From Variovorax brevis (GTDB lineage Bacteria > Pseudomonadota > Gammaproteobacteria > Burkholderiales > Burkholderiaceae_C), in the NCBI RefSeq assembly GCF_030317105.1, contig NZ_JASZYG010000010.1, forward strand, positions 1 through 64,000: a stretch of DNA of 64,000 bases. The letters are read 5' to 3'. Shown here piece by piece: positions 16,792 through 25,135 of this stretch. The notes under the pieces were generated by a model, which saw only the letters and a list, made by a program, of their open reading frames with translations, searched no databases and was not told the DNA's origin. The first letter of the stretch is position 1. Each line of letters begins with the position of its first letter. Made by a program: the position numbers and the translations under genes.

Positions 16792-17646
16792 TCAGGCGAG
16801 GGTGGCGGTGGCTTCCATCGCCAGTGCGCCGTCGGTGTGCCGGGCCCAGAGCCGGACGGTGCGACCGTCTTCGCTGCGGCGGCCGCACACCTGGAATGGC
16901 GCCAGGTCGAAGGTCGGCTTCATGGCCTTGAAGGCGAAGTGCTTGACCGTGGCGTCAGGCAGGTTGCGGCGCAACAGGTCGAGCAGCAGCGTGGCGATCA
17001 GCGGCCCGTGGACGACGAGGCCCGGATAGCCCTCGACTTCGGTAACGTAGCGGCGGTCGTAGTGGATGCGGTGCCCGTTGAAGGTCAGCGCGGAGTAGCG
17101 GAACAGCAGCACGTCGTCGGGCTGGATCGTGCGCACCCATTCATGCCCGGTGGGCGCAGCCTGCACGGGCGGCACCGGGTCGCCGGGCTTGGGGTTGTCG
17201 CGGTAGACGATGTCGTGCTCATCGACGATGGCCACGCCCTGTTCGTCAGATATCTCGTGGCGCACGCGCACGAAGATCAGCGTGCCGCTGCGGCCTTCCT
17301 TGCCGCTGACATCGGCGATCCGCGAGTCGCGACGGATGGTGCTGCCAACGGCAAGAGGGCGGATGAACTCGATCCGGCTGCCTGCCCACATGCGGCGCGG
17401 CAGCGGCACCGGCGGAAGAAATCCGCCGCGTTGCGGATGGCCGTCGGCACCGATCTCCGATTGCCGGTGCATCGGCAGGAAGTACAGCCAGTGCCAGCAC
17501 GGCGGCACCGCATCGCCCGGCTGTGGCGCGGCGTCGTCGCGGTCCAGCGTCGCAGACAGCGCCTGCACCGGCGTGGCCGTGGCGATGTCGGTGCGCGATT
17601 CGGTGCGGCCGATCCAACTGCGCAGGTGTTCGATGTCGATGGTCAT
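16792..17646 (-). CDS. ich: Probable itaconyl-CoA hydratase (MaoC-like, mesaconyl-C4-CoA hydratase family)
   Basis: 284 residues containing two hot-dog domains. The N-terminal half carries HWLYFLPMHRQSEIGADGHP and LPRRMWAGSRIEF, as in mesaconyl-C4-CoA hydratases. The C-terminal half has LLFRYSALTFNGHRIHYDRRY, the hydratase motif with catalytic Asp/Tyr and His residues, and YPGLVVHGPL. It would hydrate itaconyl-CoA or mesaconyl-C4-CoA to citramalyl-CoA. It is the first gene of the operon, with AAGGAG before the ATG, divergent from a LysR gene across 101 bases. Confidence 0.75.
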   Translation of the reverse strand: MTIDIEHLRSWIGRTESRTDIATATPVQALSATLDRDDAAPQPGDAVPPCWHWLYFLPMHRQSEIGADGHPQRGGFLPPVPLPRRMWAGSRIEFIRPLAVGSTIRRDSRIADVSGKEGRSGTLIFVRVRHEISDEQGVAIVDEHDIVYRDNPKPGDPVPPVQAAPTGHEWVRTIQPDDVLLFRYSALTFNGHRIHYDRRYVTEVEGYPGLVVHGPLIATLLLDLLRRNLPDATVKHFAFKAMKPTFDLAPFQVCGRRSEDGRTVRLWARHTDGALAMEATATLA

Positions 17647-17696
17647 TCAGAGTCTCCTTCTGTTCTCGCTGAGGTGAATTCTGGTTGCCGGCGGGA

Positions 17697-17709
17697 TATT
17701 TGTGAAATA
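17697..17709. promoter_or_regulatory. LysR-type T-N11-A palindrome between hydratase and LysR genes
   Basis: TATTT-GTG-AAATA is a perfect 5+3+5 palindrome with T and A at its ends (T-N11-A), the consensus LysR recognition box. It lies in the divergent promoter, 51 bases from the hydratase ATG and 38 bases from the regulator ATG. Confidence 0.55.
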
Positions 17710-17747
17710 CATTGTTGGCCTACGAGCTAGATGGAAAACACATAGCC

Positions 17748-18686
17748 ATGGAACTGCGGCAACTGCGGTACTTCGTCGGTGTGTGCGAGGCCGGTAGCCT
17801 GTTGCAGGCGGCCAGCCGCCTGCACGTCGCACAGCCTGCGCTCGGGCAACAGATCGCCGCGCTGGAAGACGAAGTCGGCGGCAAGCTGTTCGAGCGTTCC
17901 AGCCGCGGCATGGCGTTGACCGAGGCCGGGCGAACCTTTCTTGAACATGCACGGGTGGTGCTCGCCGATGTGGAACGTGCGCGCCTGTCAGTGCGCGACG
18001 CCAGTGCCGTGCCGCGTGGTGATGTCGCCATCGGCCTGCCCACGACCATTTCGCTGCTGGTGTCGGTGCCGCTGCTGCGTGCCTGCCGTGAGCGCCTGCC
18101 GCAAGTGCGCCTGAAGGTGGTGGAGGCGTACAGCGGCTTCTTGAGCGAGTGGCTGCGGGGCGGACGGCTTGACCTTGCGATCCTCTTCGGCGACGCGACG
18201 GAACCCGCCCTTGCGAAGCGTGCGCTGCTTGAAGAACGACTGGCGCTGGTGACCCATGCCAATGGACCCCGCACCGCCGCGCGCATTTCGCTGGCCAGGC
18301 TTGCGGCCCACCCCATGATCCTTCCGGGTCGCGAGCACGGGCTGCGCCGCATCATCGACCAGGCGTGCATGGCCGCATCGGTCGAACTCGACGTGATCGC
18401 CGAGATCGACTCGCTGCCCAGCGTGAAGAAGGCCGTCGAAGCGGGCATTGGCAGCACCATCCTTTCGTTGTCGTCGGTCGCCGAGGAAGTGGCGGCGGGG
18501 AAGCTTCGGGCCTCTGTCATTTCCGATGAAGGCATGACGCGGCGGGTGGTGTGTGCGACCAACGTTGCCCGTCCGTCCACGCCGGCCAGCACTGCGGTCA
18601 TTGCAATGGCCCTGGAGTTGATCCGGGAGATGGTCGATTCAGGCACTTGGCCTTCGCGCTGGATCGACAACGGCGGCGGCCGGTGA
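17748..18686 (+). CDS. LysR-family regulator, divergent to the itaconate-type operon
   Basis: 312 residues. The N-terminal HTH is clear: MELRQLRYFVGVCEAGSLLQ, AASRLHVAQPALGQQIAALE and LFERSSRGMALTEAG. A two-lobe effector-binding domain follows (GDVAIGLPTTISLLVSVPLL, LDLAILFG). The start at 17748 is where the LysR domain begins; upstream in-frame TTG codons would add residues foreign to the family. Divergent placement and the T-N11-A box suggest it controls the hydratase operon. RipR of P. aeruginosa has the same placement relative to its itaconate genes. The effector is probably itaconate or a CoA ester of it (inference). Confidence 0.85.
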   Translation: MELRQLRYFVGVCEAGSLLQAASRLHVAQPALGQQIAALEDEVGGKLFERSSRGMALTEAGRTFLEHARVVLADVERARLSVRDASAVPRGDVAIGLPTTISLLVSVPLLRACRERLPQVRLKVVEAYSGFLSEWLRGGRLDLAILFGDATEPALAKRALLEERLALVTHANGPRTAARISLARLAAHPMILPGREHGLRRIIDQACMAASVELDVIAEIDSLPSVKKAVEAGIGSTILSLSSVAEEVAAGKLRASVISDEGMTRRVVCATNVARPSTPASTAVIAMALELIREMVDSGTWPSRWIDNGGGR

Positions 18687-18815
18687 ATGCGCTGGCGGCC
18701 CCAGGCTGGCGACCACTGCGTTGATCAACAGCTCGCGCTCGTGAAGGGCAGGCGGCACGGCACCCGGGCACGAAGGGTATATAACCACCGCCTCTCTCAC
18801 CAAGGAATATCGAAC

Positions 18816-19526
18816 ATGGGCGCGCAGTGGAAAGCAAAACATAAAGACCTGGCCGCCAATGCCAAAGGCCGGCTCTTCAGCAAGCTGTGCAAGGAAATCA
18901 TGATCGCGGCGCGCGCCGGGGCTGACCCGGCGTCCAATTCGCGCTTGCGTCTGGTCGTGGAGCAGGCACGCAAGGTCTCCATGCCCAAGGACACGCTCGA
19001 CAGGGCCATCAAGAAGGGCGCGGGCCTTTCCGGCGACGCGGTGCACTTCGACCATGTCATCTACGAAGGCTTCGCGCCGCATCGCGTGCCGGTGATGGTC
19101 GAGTGCCTCACCGACAACGTGAACCGCACGGCGCCTGAAATGCGCGTGCTGTTCCGCAAGGGCCAGTTGGGGACTTCCGGCTCCGTGTCCTGGGACTTCG
19201 ACCACATCGGGATGATCGAAGCCGAACCGTCAGCAGCCGGCGCAGACCCCGAACTCGCGGCCATCGAAGCCGGTGCGCAGGACTTCGAAGCCGGGGAGGA
19301 GGGCGTGACGCTGTTCCAGACCGAGGCGGCCGACCTGGACATCGTGAGCCGCGCATTGCCCGCTCACGGCTTCAGCGTGCTCTCGGCCAAGCTGGGCTAC
19401 AAGCCGAAGAATCCCATTGATCCGGCCAGCCTCAGCGCCGACCACCTGGAAGAAGTTGAAGCCTTCCTGGCAGCAATAGATGCCAACGACGACGTGCAGA
19501 ACGTCTTCGTTGGCCTCAAAGGCTAG
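18816..19526 (+). CDS. YebC/PmpR (TACO1) family protein
   Basis: 236 residues. MGAQWKAKHKDLAANAKGRL, FSKLCKEIMIAARAGADPAS and LDRAIKKGAG are family motifs, and the C-terminal SLSADHLEEVEAFLAAIDANDDVQNVF is typical. YebC proteins relieve ribosome stalling on proline runs or act as DNA-binding regulators. The N-terminus lacks the common MAGHSKW start, so this is probably a second, divergent paralogue rather than the housekeeping copy. The ATG at 18816 has AAGGAA upstream and is where homology begins. It converges with the MFS gene 10 bases away. Confidence 0.88.
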   Translation: MGAQWKAKHKDLAANAKGRLFSKLCKEIMIAARAGADPASNSRLRLVVEQARKVSMPKDTLDRAIKKGAGLSGDAVHFDHVIYEGFAPHRVPVMVECLTDNVNRTAPEMRVLFRKGQLGTSGSVSWDFDHIGMIEAEPSAAGADPELAAIEAGAQDFEAGEEGVTLFQTEAADLDIVSRALPAHGFSVLSAKLGYKPKNPIDPASLSADHLEEVEAFLAAIDANDDVQNVFVGLKG

Positions 19527-19536
19527 CGGCTACGCG

Positions 19537-20874
19537 TCAGTCGCGCTCGGCGATGGCGCGGTTCACGCGCAGTGCGATCAGCGTGCAGACGGCGCCGGAG
19601 AGCAGGTACACGCTCACATAGCCCAGCCCGAAGTTCGCTGACAGGCCCAATGCCACCAGCGGCGCAAAGGCGGCGCCAATCAGCCAGGCGAGGTCGTTGG
19701 TGAGCGCAGCGCCGGCATAGCGGTACTTCGGCTCGAAGTTGGAAGTGACCGCGCCGGCCGCCTGTCCATAAGACAAGCCCAGCAGGATGAAGCCCACGAG
19801 CAGGAACACGTCCTGGCCGATGCGCCCGCCCCCGAGCAGGGTCGGCGCAAAGCCGCTGAACACGCCGATCGCGATGGCAAGGCTGCCCAGCGTGCGGCGG
19901 CGCCCGATGCGGTCGGCGATGATGCCCGAGGCCACGATGCCGCCTGCGCCGAGCACCGCGCCAATGACCTGGATCACGAGGAACTCGCTGATCGACTGGT
20001 CCGAATAGAGCTTGATCCACGAGAGCGGAAACACCGTGATCAGGTGGAAAAGCGCGTAGCTCGCCAGTGCCGCGAACGCGCCGATGATGAGGTTGTAGCC
20101 CTGCGTGTTGATCAGCTCGCTGATGCTGGTCGGCTCCAGTTCGCGTTCGGCGAGCTGGTGCGCGAACTCATCCGTGGCCACAAGGCGCAGGCGGGCGAAC
20201 AAAGCCACCACGTTAATCGCAAATGCAACGTAAAAGGTGTAACGCCATCCCCAGTCCAGGAAGTCTTCTTCGGGCAGGCTGGCGATCAGATAGGCATACA
20301 GCGCGCTGGCCAGGATGAAGCCGATCGGGGCGCCGAGCTGGCCCAGCATGGCGTACCAGCCGCGGCGTCCTTCGGGTGCATTGAGGGCCAGCAGCGAGGG
20401 CAGGCCGTCCCACGATCCGCCCATGGCGAGCCCTTGCCCGAACCGCAGCACCGACAACGCCACGATGGCCCCGAATCCAAGGCTGTGGTAGCCCGGCAGG
20501 AAGGCAATGCCCGCCGTCGAGATGCCCATCAGGAACAGCGCAATGGTGAGCTTCACTTCCCGGTTGAAGTTTCGCTGGATCGCCATTGAAATCACAGTGC
20601 CGAGCGGCCGCGCGAGGAAGGCGAAAGAGAAGATCACGAAGGACCACAGCGTGGCCTCCAGCGGCTTCTCGAAGGGGAAGAAAACGGCAGGAAAAACCAG
20701 CACCGTGGCGATGCCGTAGACGAAGAAGTCGAAGTATTCGGACGCGCGTCCGATGACCACGCCGACGGCAATTTCGCCGGGTTCGAGCGCGCGGTTCGCG
20801 TGCGTGTGCGTGGTGTCCCGATCGAGCGGGTTCGAGCCTGAGGGTGCGGTGGGCTGGTGAGTGCTGGACATCAT
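19537..20874 (-). CDS. MFS transporter of the metabolite:H+ symporter (MHS) type
   Basis: 445 residues with about 12 transmembrane segments. VGVVIGRASEYFDFFVYGIA is the MHS-type start and RPLGTVISMAIQRNFNREVKLT spans the conserved loop 2-3. LRFGQGLAMGGSWDGLPSLLALNAPEGRRG is the family signature near residue 145. Relatives carry citrate, alpha-ketoglutarate, shikimate or proline/betaine, so a small organic acid or zwitterion is likely. It is divergent from cyoA and convergent with the YebC gene, without an obvious pathway partner. Confidence 0.82.
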   Translation of the reverse strand: MMSSTHQPTAPSGSNPLDRDTTHTHANRALEPGEIAVGVVIGRASEYFDFFVYGIATVLVFPAVFFPFEKPLEATLWSFVIFSFAFLARPLGTVISMAIQRNFNREVKLTIALFLMGISTAGIAFLPGYHSLGFGAIVALSVLRFGQGLAMGGSWDGLPSLLALNAPEGRRGWYAMLGQLGAPIGFILASALYAYLIASLPEEDFLDWGWRYTFYVAFAINVVALFARLRLVATDEFAHQLAERELEPTSISELINTQGYNLIIGAFAALASYALFHLITVFPLSWIKLYSDQSISEFLVIQVIGAVLGAGGIVASGIIADRIGRRRTLGSLAIAIGVFSGFAPTLLGGGRIGQDVFLLVGFILLGLSYGQAAGAVTSNFEPKYRYAGAALTNDLAWLIGAAFAPLVALGLSANFGLGYVSVYLLSGAVCTLIALRVNRAIAERD

Positions 20875-21034
20875 CGATGAGTCAAAGGTTCGTGTGTCAT
20901 GAGCAATTCATGCGGACGCGCCGAGCATCGCACTGCTCGCCTTTATTCGCCATAGGACAAAACGTCCACTCCCCGAAGGGCCTCAAAAGTCGTAGATTGT
21001 CGGCTCTTTGCGCACAACACGCATTTATTTCGGC

Positions 21035-22099
21035 ATGGACCAATTCAAAAAACTTCGCGGCCTGCTCCTCCTCCCGGTCATCCTGCTGGCCGGGTGCGGC
21101 ACGGTGGTGCTGAACGCCTCGGGGGACATCGCCGTCCAGCAGGGGCGACTCATCGTCGTCTCCACAGTGTTGATGCTGCTCATCATCGTTCCGGTGATTG
21201 CGCTCACGGTTTTCTTCGCGTGGCGCTACCGCGAGTCCAACAAGGACGCGCCGTATTCGCCTGAATGGGACCATTCGACACAACTTGAACTCGCCATCTG
21301 GGCGGCACCCCTGCTTATCATCATCGCCCTGGGTGCGGTCACCTGGATCAGCACGCACACGCTCGACCCCTATCGGGACTTGCGTCGCCTCGACGACAAG
21401 CGCTCCATCCCGCAGGATGCGAAGCCGCTGGTGGTCGAAGTGGTCGCGCTCGACTGGAAATGGTTGTTCATCTATCCGGAGCAGGGTATTGCCACCGTCA
21501 ATGAACTGGCCGCGCCGGTGGACCGGCCCATCCGCTTCAAGATCACGGCGTCGTCGGTGATGAACTCGTTCTACATCCCGGCGCTGGCAGGGCAGATCTA
21601 CGCGATGCCCGGCATGGAGACCAAGCTGCATGCGGTCATCAACGCGCCCGGCGAGTACGAAGGCTTCTCGGCCAACTTCAGCGGTGCGGGCTTCTCGCAC
21701 ATGCGCTTCAAGTTCCACGGCCTGGCCACCGCCGACTTCGACAAGTGGGTGCAAACGGCCAAGTCCGGCAATGGCGGTGAACTCAACCGCGCCGGCTACT
21801 TGAAGCTCGAACAACCGAGCGAGAAGGAGCCGGTGCGCCGCTACGCGAGCGTGGCGCCCGATCTCTACAGCGCCATCGTCAACCGCTGTGTCGACAGCAA
21901 CAAGATGTGCATCCACCAGATGGCCGCCATCGACGCCGAAGGCGGGCTGGGCAAGCCGGGCGCTTTCAACGTGGCGACGCGCGCCGTCAACCCCGACAAC
22001 ATCGACGGGCCCCGGCGCACCTACGTGACCGCCATGTGCTCCGTCAACGACCCCGTGGACCTGCCCTTTTCGAGCTCCAACACGCGCCTGCGGAACTAA
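21035..22099 (+). CDS. cyoA: Cytochrome bo3 ubiquinol oxidase subunit II
   Basis: 354 residues. A lipoprotein signal peptide with lipobox LLAGC (Cys about residue 22) precedes two transmembrane helices (about 45-70 and 90-110) and a periplasmic cupredoxin domain: VVALDWKWLFIYPEQGIATV, SVMNSFYIPALAGQIYAMPGM. The CuA-binding cysteines of cytochrome c oxidases are absent, as expected for a quinol oxidase. The ATG at 21035 is preferred over an in-frame TTG at 21008 because the signal peptide begins cleanly there. The long C-terminal part contains extra cysteines (RCVDSNKMCIHQM). Confidence 0.94.
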   Translation: MDQFKKLRGLLLLPVILLAGCGTVVLNASGDIAVQQGRLIVVSTVLMLLIIVPVIALTVFFAWRYRESNKDAPYSPEWDHSTQLELAIWAAPLLIIIALGAVTWISTHTLDPYRDLRRLDDKRSIPQDAKPLVVEVVALDWKWLFIYPEQGIATVNELAAPVDRPIRFKITASSVMNSFYIPALAGQIYAMPGMETKLHAVINAPGEYEGFSANFSGAGFSHMRFKFHGLATADFDKWVQTAKSGNGGELNRAGYLKLEQPSEKEPVRRYASVAPDLYSAIVNRCVDSNKMCIHQMAAIDAEGGLGKPGAFNVATRAVNPDNIDGPRRTYVTAMCSVNDPVDLPFSSSNTRLRN

Positions 22100-22102
22100 C
22101 AA

Positions 22103-24106
22103 ATGCTCGACCATATGGACCTGACCAAGCTGATCTTCGGCCGTCTCACCTGGGACGCCATTCCCTTTCATGAACCGATCCTGCTCGCCACCTTCGCCGC
22201 GGTGGTGCTGGGCGGCATTGCGGTGCTGGGCGCACTGACGTACTTCAAGGTGTGGGGTACGTTGTGGCGCGACTGGATCACCAGCATCGACCACAAGAAG
22301 ATCGGCATCATGTACATCGTGCTCGGCCTGATCATGCTGCTGCGCGGGTTTGCCGATGCCGTCATGATGCGCGCCCAGCAGGCGATCGCCTTCGGCGACA
22401 ACGCCGGCTTCCTGCCGCCGCATCACTACGACCAGATCTTCACCGCGCACGGCGTGATCATGATCTTCTTCGTGGCCATGCCATTGGTGGTGGGCATGAT
22501 GAACTTCGTCGTGCCGCTGCAGATCGGCGCGCGCGACGTGGCCTTTCCGTTCCTGAACAACTTCAGCTTCTGGATGACCACCTTCGGCGCGATGCTGGTG
22601 ATGGCGTCGCTTTTCGTGGGCGAGTTCGCGCGCACCGGCTGGCTCGCGTATCCGCCGCTCTCGGGGATCATTGCCAGCCCTGACGTGGGGGTGGACTACT
22701 ACATCTGGTCCTTGCAGATAGCGGGCGTGGGCACGCTGCTGTCCGGCGTCAACCTGATCGCGACCATCGTGAAGATGCGCGCGCCGGGCATGACGCTGAT
22801 GAAGATGCCGATCTTCACCTGGACCGCGCTGTGCTCCAACGTGCTGATCGTCGCTGCCTTCCCGGTGCTGACGGCTGCGCTCGCACTGCTGTCGCTCGAC
22901 CGCTACCTGGGCACGAACTTCTTCACGAACGACCTTGGCGGCAGCGCCATGATGTACGTCAACCTGATCTGGATCTGGGGCCACCCGGAGGTCTACATCC
23001 TGATCCTGCCGGCCTTCGGCATCTTCTCGGAAGTGGTGTCGACCTTCTGCAGCAAGCGCCTGTTCGGCTACACCTCGATGGTCTACGCCACCGTGGTGAT
23101 CACCATCTTGTCGTACCTGGTGTGGCTGCACCACTTCTTCACGATGGGCTCGGGTGCCAGCGTCAATTCCTTCTTCGGCATCACGACGATGATCATCTCG
23201 ATCCCGACGGGCGCGAAGATCTTCAACTGGCTCTTCACGATGTACCGTGGCCGCATCCGTTTCGAGGTGCCCATGATGTGGACGGTCGGCTTCATGATCA
23301 TCTTCGTGATCGGCGGCATGACCGGCGTGCTGCTGGCCGTGCCCCCGGCCGACTTCGTGCTGCACAACAGCCTGTTCCTGATCGCCCACTTCCACAACGT
23401 GATCATCGGTGGCGTGCTGTTCGGCCTGCTCGCCGGCATCACCTTCTGGTTCCCCAAGGCCTTCGGCTACAAGCTCGAACCGTTCTGGGGCAAGCTCTCG
23501 TTCTGGTTCTGGGTCATCGGCTTCAATTTCGCCTTCATGCCGCTGTATGTGCTCGGCCTGATGGGCGTCACGCGCCGCATGAGCCACTTCGAAGACACGT
23601 CGCTGCAGATCTGGTTCCAGGTGGCCGCGTTCGGCGCCTTCCTCATCGCGCTGGGCATCGCCTCCTTCCTGATCCAGCTGGTGGTGAGCTTCATCCGCCG
23701 CGATTCGCTGCGCGACCACACGGGCGACCCGTGGGGTGGCCGCACGCTGGAGTGGTCGACCTCGTCGCCGCCGCCGGACTACAACTTTGCCTTCACGCCC
23801 ATCGTGTACGACACCGATGCATGGCACGACATGAAGAGCCGCAACTTCCAGCGGCCGACGAATGGTTTCATCGACATCCACATGCCGAAGAACACGGCTG
23901 CGGGCTTCGTCATTGCAGCCTTCTCCGCGGTGTTCGGCTTCGCGATGATCTGGCACATGTGGCTGATCGCCGTCGCGTCGTTCGCGGCAACGGTGATCGC
24001 GGCGATCGTCCATACCTTCAACTACAAGCGCGACTACCACATCCATGCCGATGAGGTCGTTCGAACCGAGGACGCACGCACGCGTCTGCTGGCTGCCCAT
24101 GTCTGA
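22103..24106 (+). CDS. cyoB: Cytochrome bo3 ubiquinol oxidase subunit I
   Basis: 667 residues, as in E. coli CyoB (663). Heme-copper motifs are visible: HGVIMIFFVAMPLVVGMMNF with the low-spin heme histidine, WIWGHPEVYILILPAFGIFSE with the CuB His and cross-linked Tyr, LHHFFTMG with the two CuB histidines, and HFHNVIIGGVLFGLLAGITFW with the heme ligands. It pumps protons while reducing oxygen with quinol electrons. It begins 3 bases after cyoA. Confidence 0.97.
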   Translation: MLDHMDLTKLIFGRLTWDAIPFHEPILLATFAAVVLGGIAVLGALTYFKVWGTLWRDWITSIDHKKIGIMYIVLGLIMLLRGFADAVMMRAQQAIAFGDNAGFLPPHHYDQIFTAHGVIMIFFVAMPLVVGMMNFVVPLQIGARDVAFPFLNNFSFWMTTFGAMLVMASLFVGEFARTGWLAYPPLSGIIASPDVGVDYYIWSLQIAGVGTLLSGVNLIATIVKMRAPGMTLMKMPIFTWTALCSNVLIVAAFPVLTAALALLSLDRYLGTNFFTNDLGGSAMMYVNLIWIWGHPEVYILILPAFGIFSEVVSTFCSKRLFGYTSMVYATVVITILSYLVWLHHFFTMGSGASVNSFFGITTMIISIPTGAKIFNWLFTMYRGRIRFEVPMMWTVGFMIIFVIGGMTGVLLAVPPADFVLHNSLFLIAHFHNVIIGGVLFGLLAGITFWFPKAFGYKLEPFWGKLSFWFWVIGFNFAFMPLYVLGLMGVTRRMSHFEDTSLQIWFQVAAFGAFLIALGIASFLIQLVVSFIRRDSLRDHTGDPWGGRTLEWSTSSPPPDYNFAFTPIVYDTDAWHDMKSRNFQRPTNGFIDIHMPKNTAAGFVIAAFSAVFGFAMIWHMWLIAVASFAATVIAAIVHTFNYKRDYHIHADEVVRTEDARTRLLAAHV

Positions 24107-24743
24107 ACTCCACATGTCATCCGCAAGCGCATCCGCAGCCGTCGCTGACGGCAACACGCAGTTCTTCATGCGTGAAGAGCACCATCCCGAGAACGGGACG
24201 CTGCTCGGCTTCTGGCTCTACCTGATGAGCGACTGCCTCATCTTTGCGTGCCTGTTCGCCTGCTACGGCGTGCTGGGGCGCAACTACGCGGCGGGGCCTT
24301 CGGGCGCGGACCTGTTCGACCTGAAGCTGGTGGCGATCAACACGGCGTTGCTGCTGTTCTCGTCCATCACCTACGGCTTTGCGATGCTGGAAATGCAGCG
24401 CAACGGCGTGAAGGCAACGCTGTTCTGGCTTTTCATCACGGGCCTCTTCGGCGCGGGCTTCCTGGGCATCGAGCTGTATGAATTCGCGCACCTGATCCAT
24501 GAAGGCGCAGGGCCGCAGCGCAGCGCATTCCTTTCTTCATTCTTCACGCTGGTTGGAACGCACGGCTTGCACGTGACCTTCGGCATCATCTGGCTCGTCA
24601 TCCTGATGTTTCAGGTGGGCAAGCACGGCCTCATTCCGGCCAACCAGCGACGCCTGCAGTGCCTGTCGATGTTCTGGCACTTCCTGGACGTGGTCTGGAT
24701 CGGCGTCTTCACTTTTGTCTACCTGATGGGATCGTTGCCATGA
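24099..24743 (+). CDS. cyoC: Cytochrome bo3 ubiquinol oxidase subunit III
   Basis: 214 residues with five transmembrane segments. The motifs GFWLYLMSDCLIFACLFACYGVL, SSITYGFAMLEMQR and GTHGLHVTFGIIWL are those of CyoC. The ATG at 24099 overlaps the cyoB stop by 8 bases; a second in-frame ATG lies at 24114. Translational coupling to cyoB is likely. Confidence 0.94.
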   Translation: MSELHMSSASASAAVADGNTQFFMREEHHPENGTLLGFWLYLMSDCLIFACLFACYGVLGRNYAAGPSGADLFDLKLVAINTALLLFSSITYGFAMLEMQRNGVKATLFWLFITGLFGAGFLGIELYEFAHLIHEGAGPQRSAFLSSFFTLVGTHGLHVTFGIIWLVILMFQVGKHGLIPANQRRLQCLSMFWHFLDVVWIGVFTFVYLMGSLP

Positions 24744-25135
24744 GTTCCCCCGCTGAGCACCCCGAACACGACTACGCGCACGACATCGACCACGGCGATT
24801 CGCCGGGCATGCACGCCACTGTGAGCGGCTACGTCATCGGCTTCATCCTGTCGGTGATCCTCACGGCGATTCCCTTCTGGGTCGTGATGGGCAAGGTCTT
24901 CGAGAACCCGCGCACCACCGCCTTCGTGATCCTCGCCTTCGCGGCCGTTCAGATGGTCGTGCACATGATCTACTTCCTGCACATGGATTCGAAGTCGCAA
25001 GGCGGCTGGAACATGCTGGCGCTGATCTTCACGCTGGTGCTGGTGGTGATCACCCTGACCGGATCGTTGTGGGTGATGTATCACCTCGACCACAACATGA
25101 TGCCGAGCATGACGGACATGCGAACCCGGCCTTGA
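24740..25135 (+). CDS. cyoD: Cytochrome bo3 ubiquinol oxidase subunit IV
   Basis: 131 residues: a His- and Asp-rich N-terminus, then three transmembrane helices (GYVIGFILSVILTAIPFWVV, TAFVILAFAAVQMVVHMIYF, MLALIFTLVLVVITLTGSLW), the CyoD pattern including the F.HM segment. An ATGA overlap joins it to cyoC. No cyoE (heme O synthase) gene follows; a SURF1-family gene takes that position, so heme O synthase must be encoded elsewhere. Confidence 0.93.
   Translation: MSSPAEHPEHDYAHDIDHGDSPGMHATVSGYVIGFILSVILTAIPFWVVMGKVFENPRTTAFVILAFAAVQMVVHMIYFLHMDSKSQGGWNMLALIFTLVLVVITLTGSLWVMYHLDHNMMPSMTDMRTRP

Noticed and set aside
20897..24169. A 1090-codon open frame on the minus strand opposite cyoA and cyoB.
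   Set aside because: Its product is a low-complexity His/Arg/Asp/Glu-rich sequence, the usual result of reading GC-rich coding DNA antisense. The plus strand encodes unmistakable oxidase subunits.
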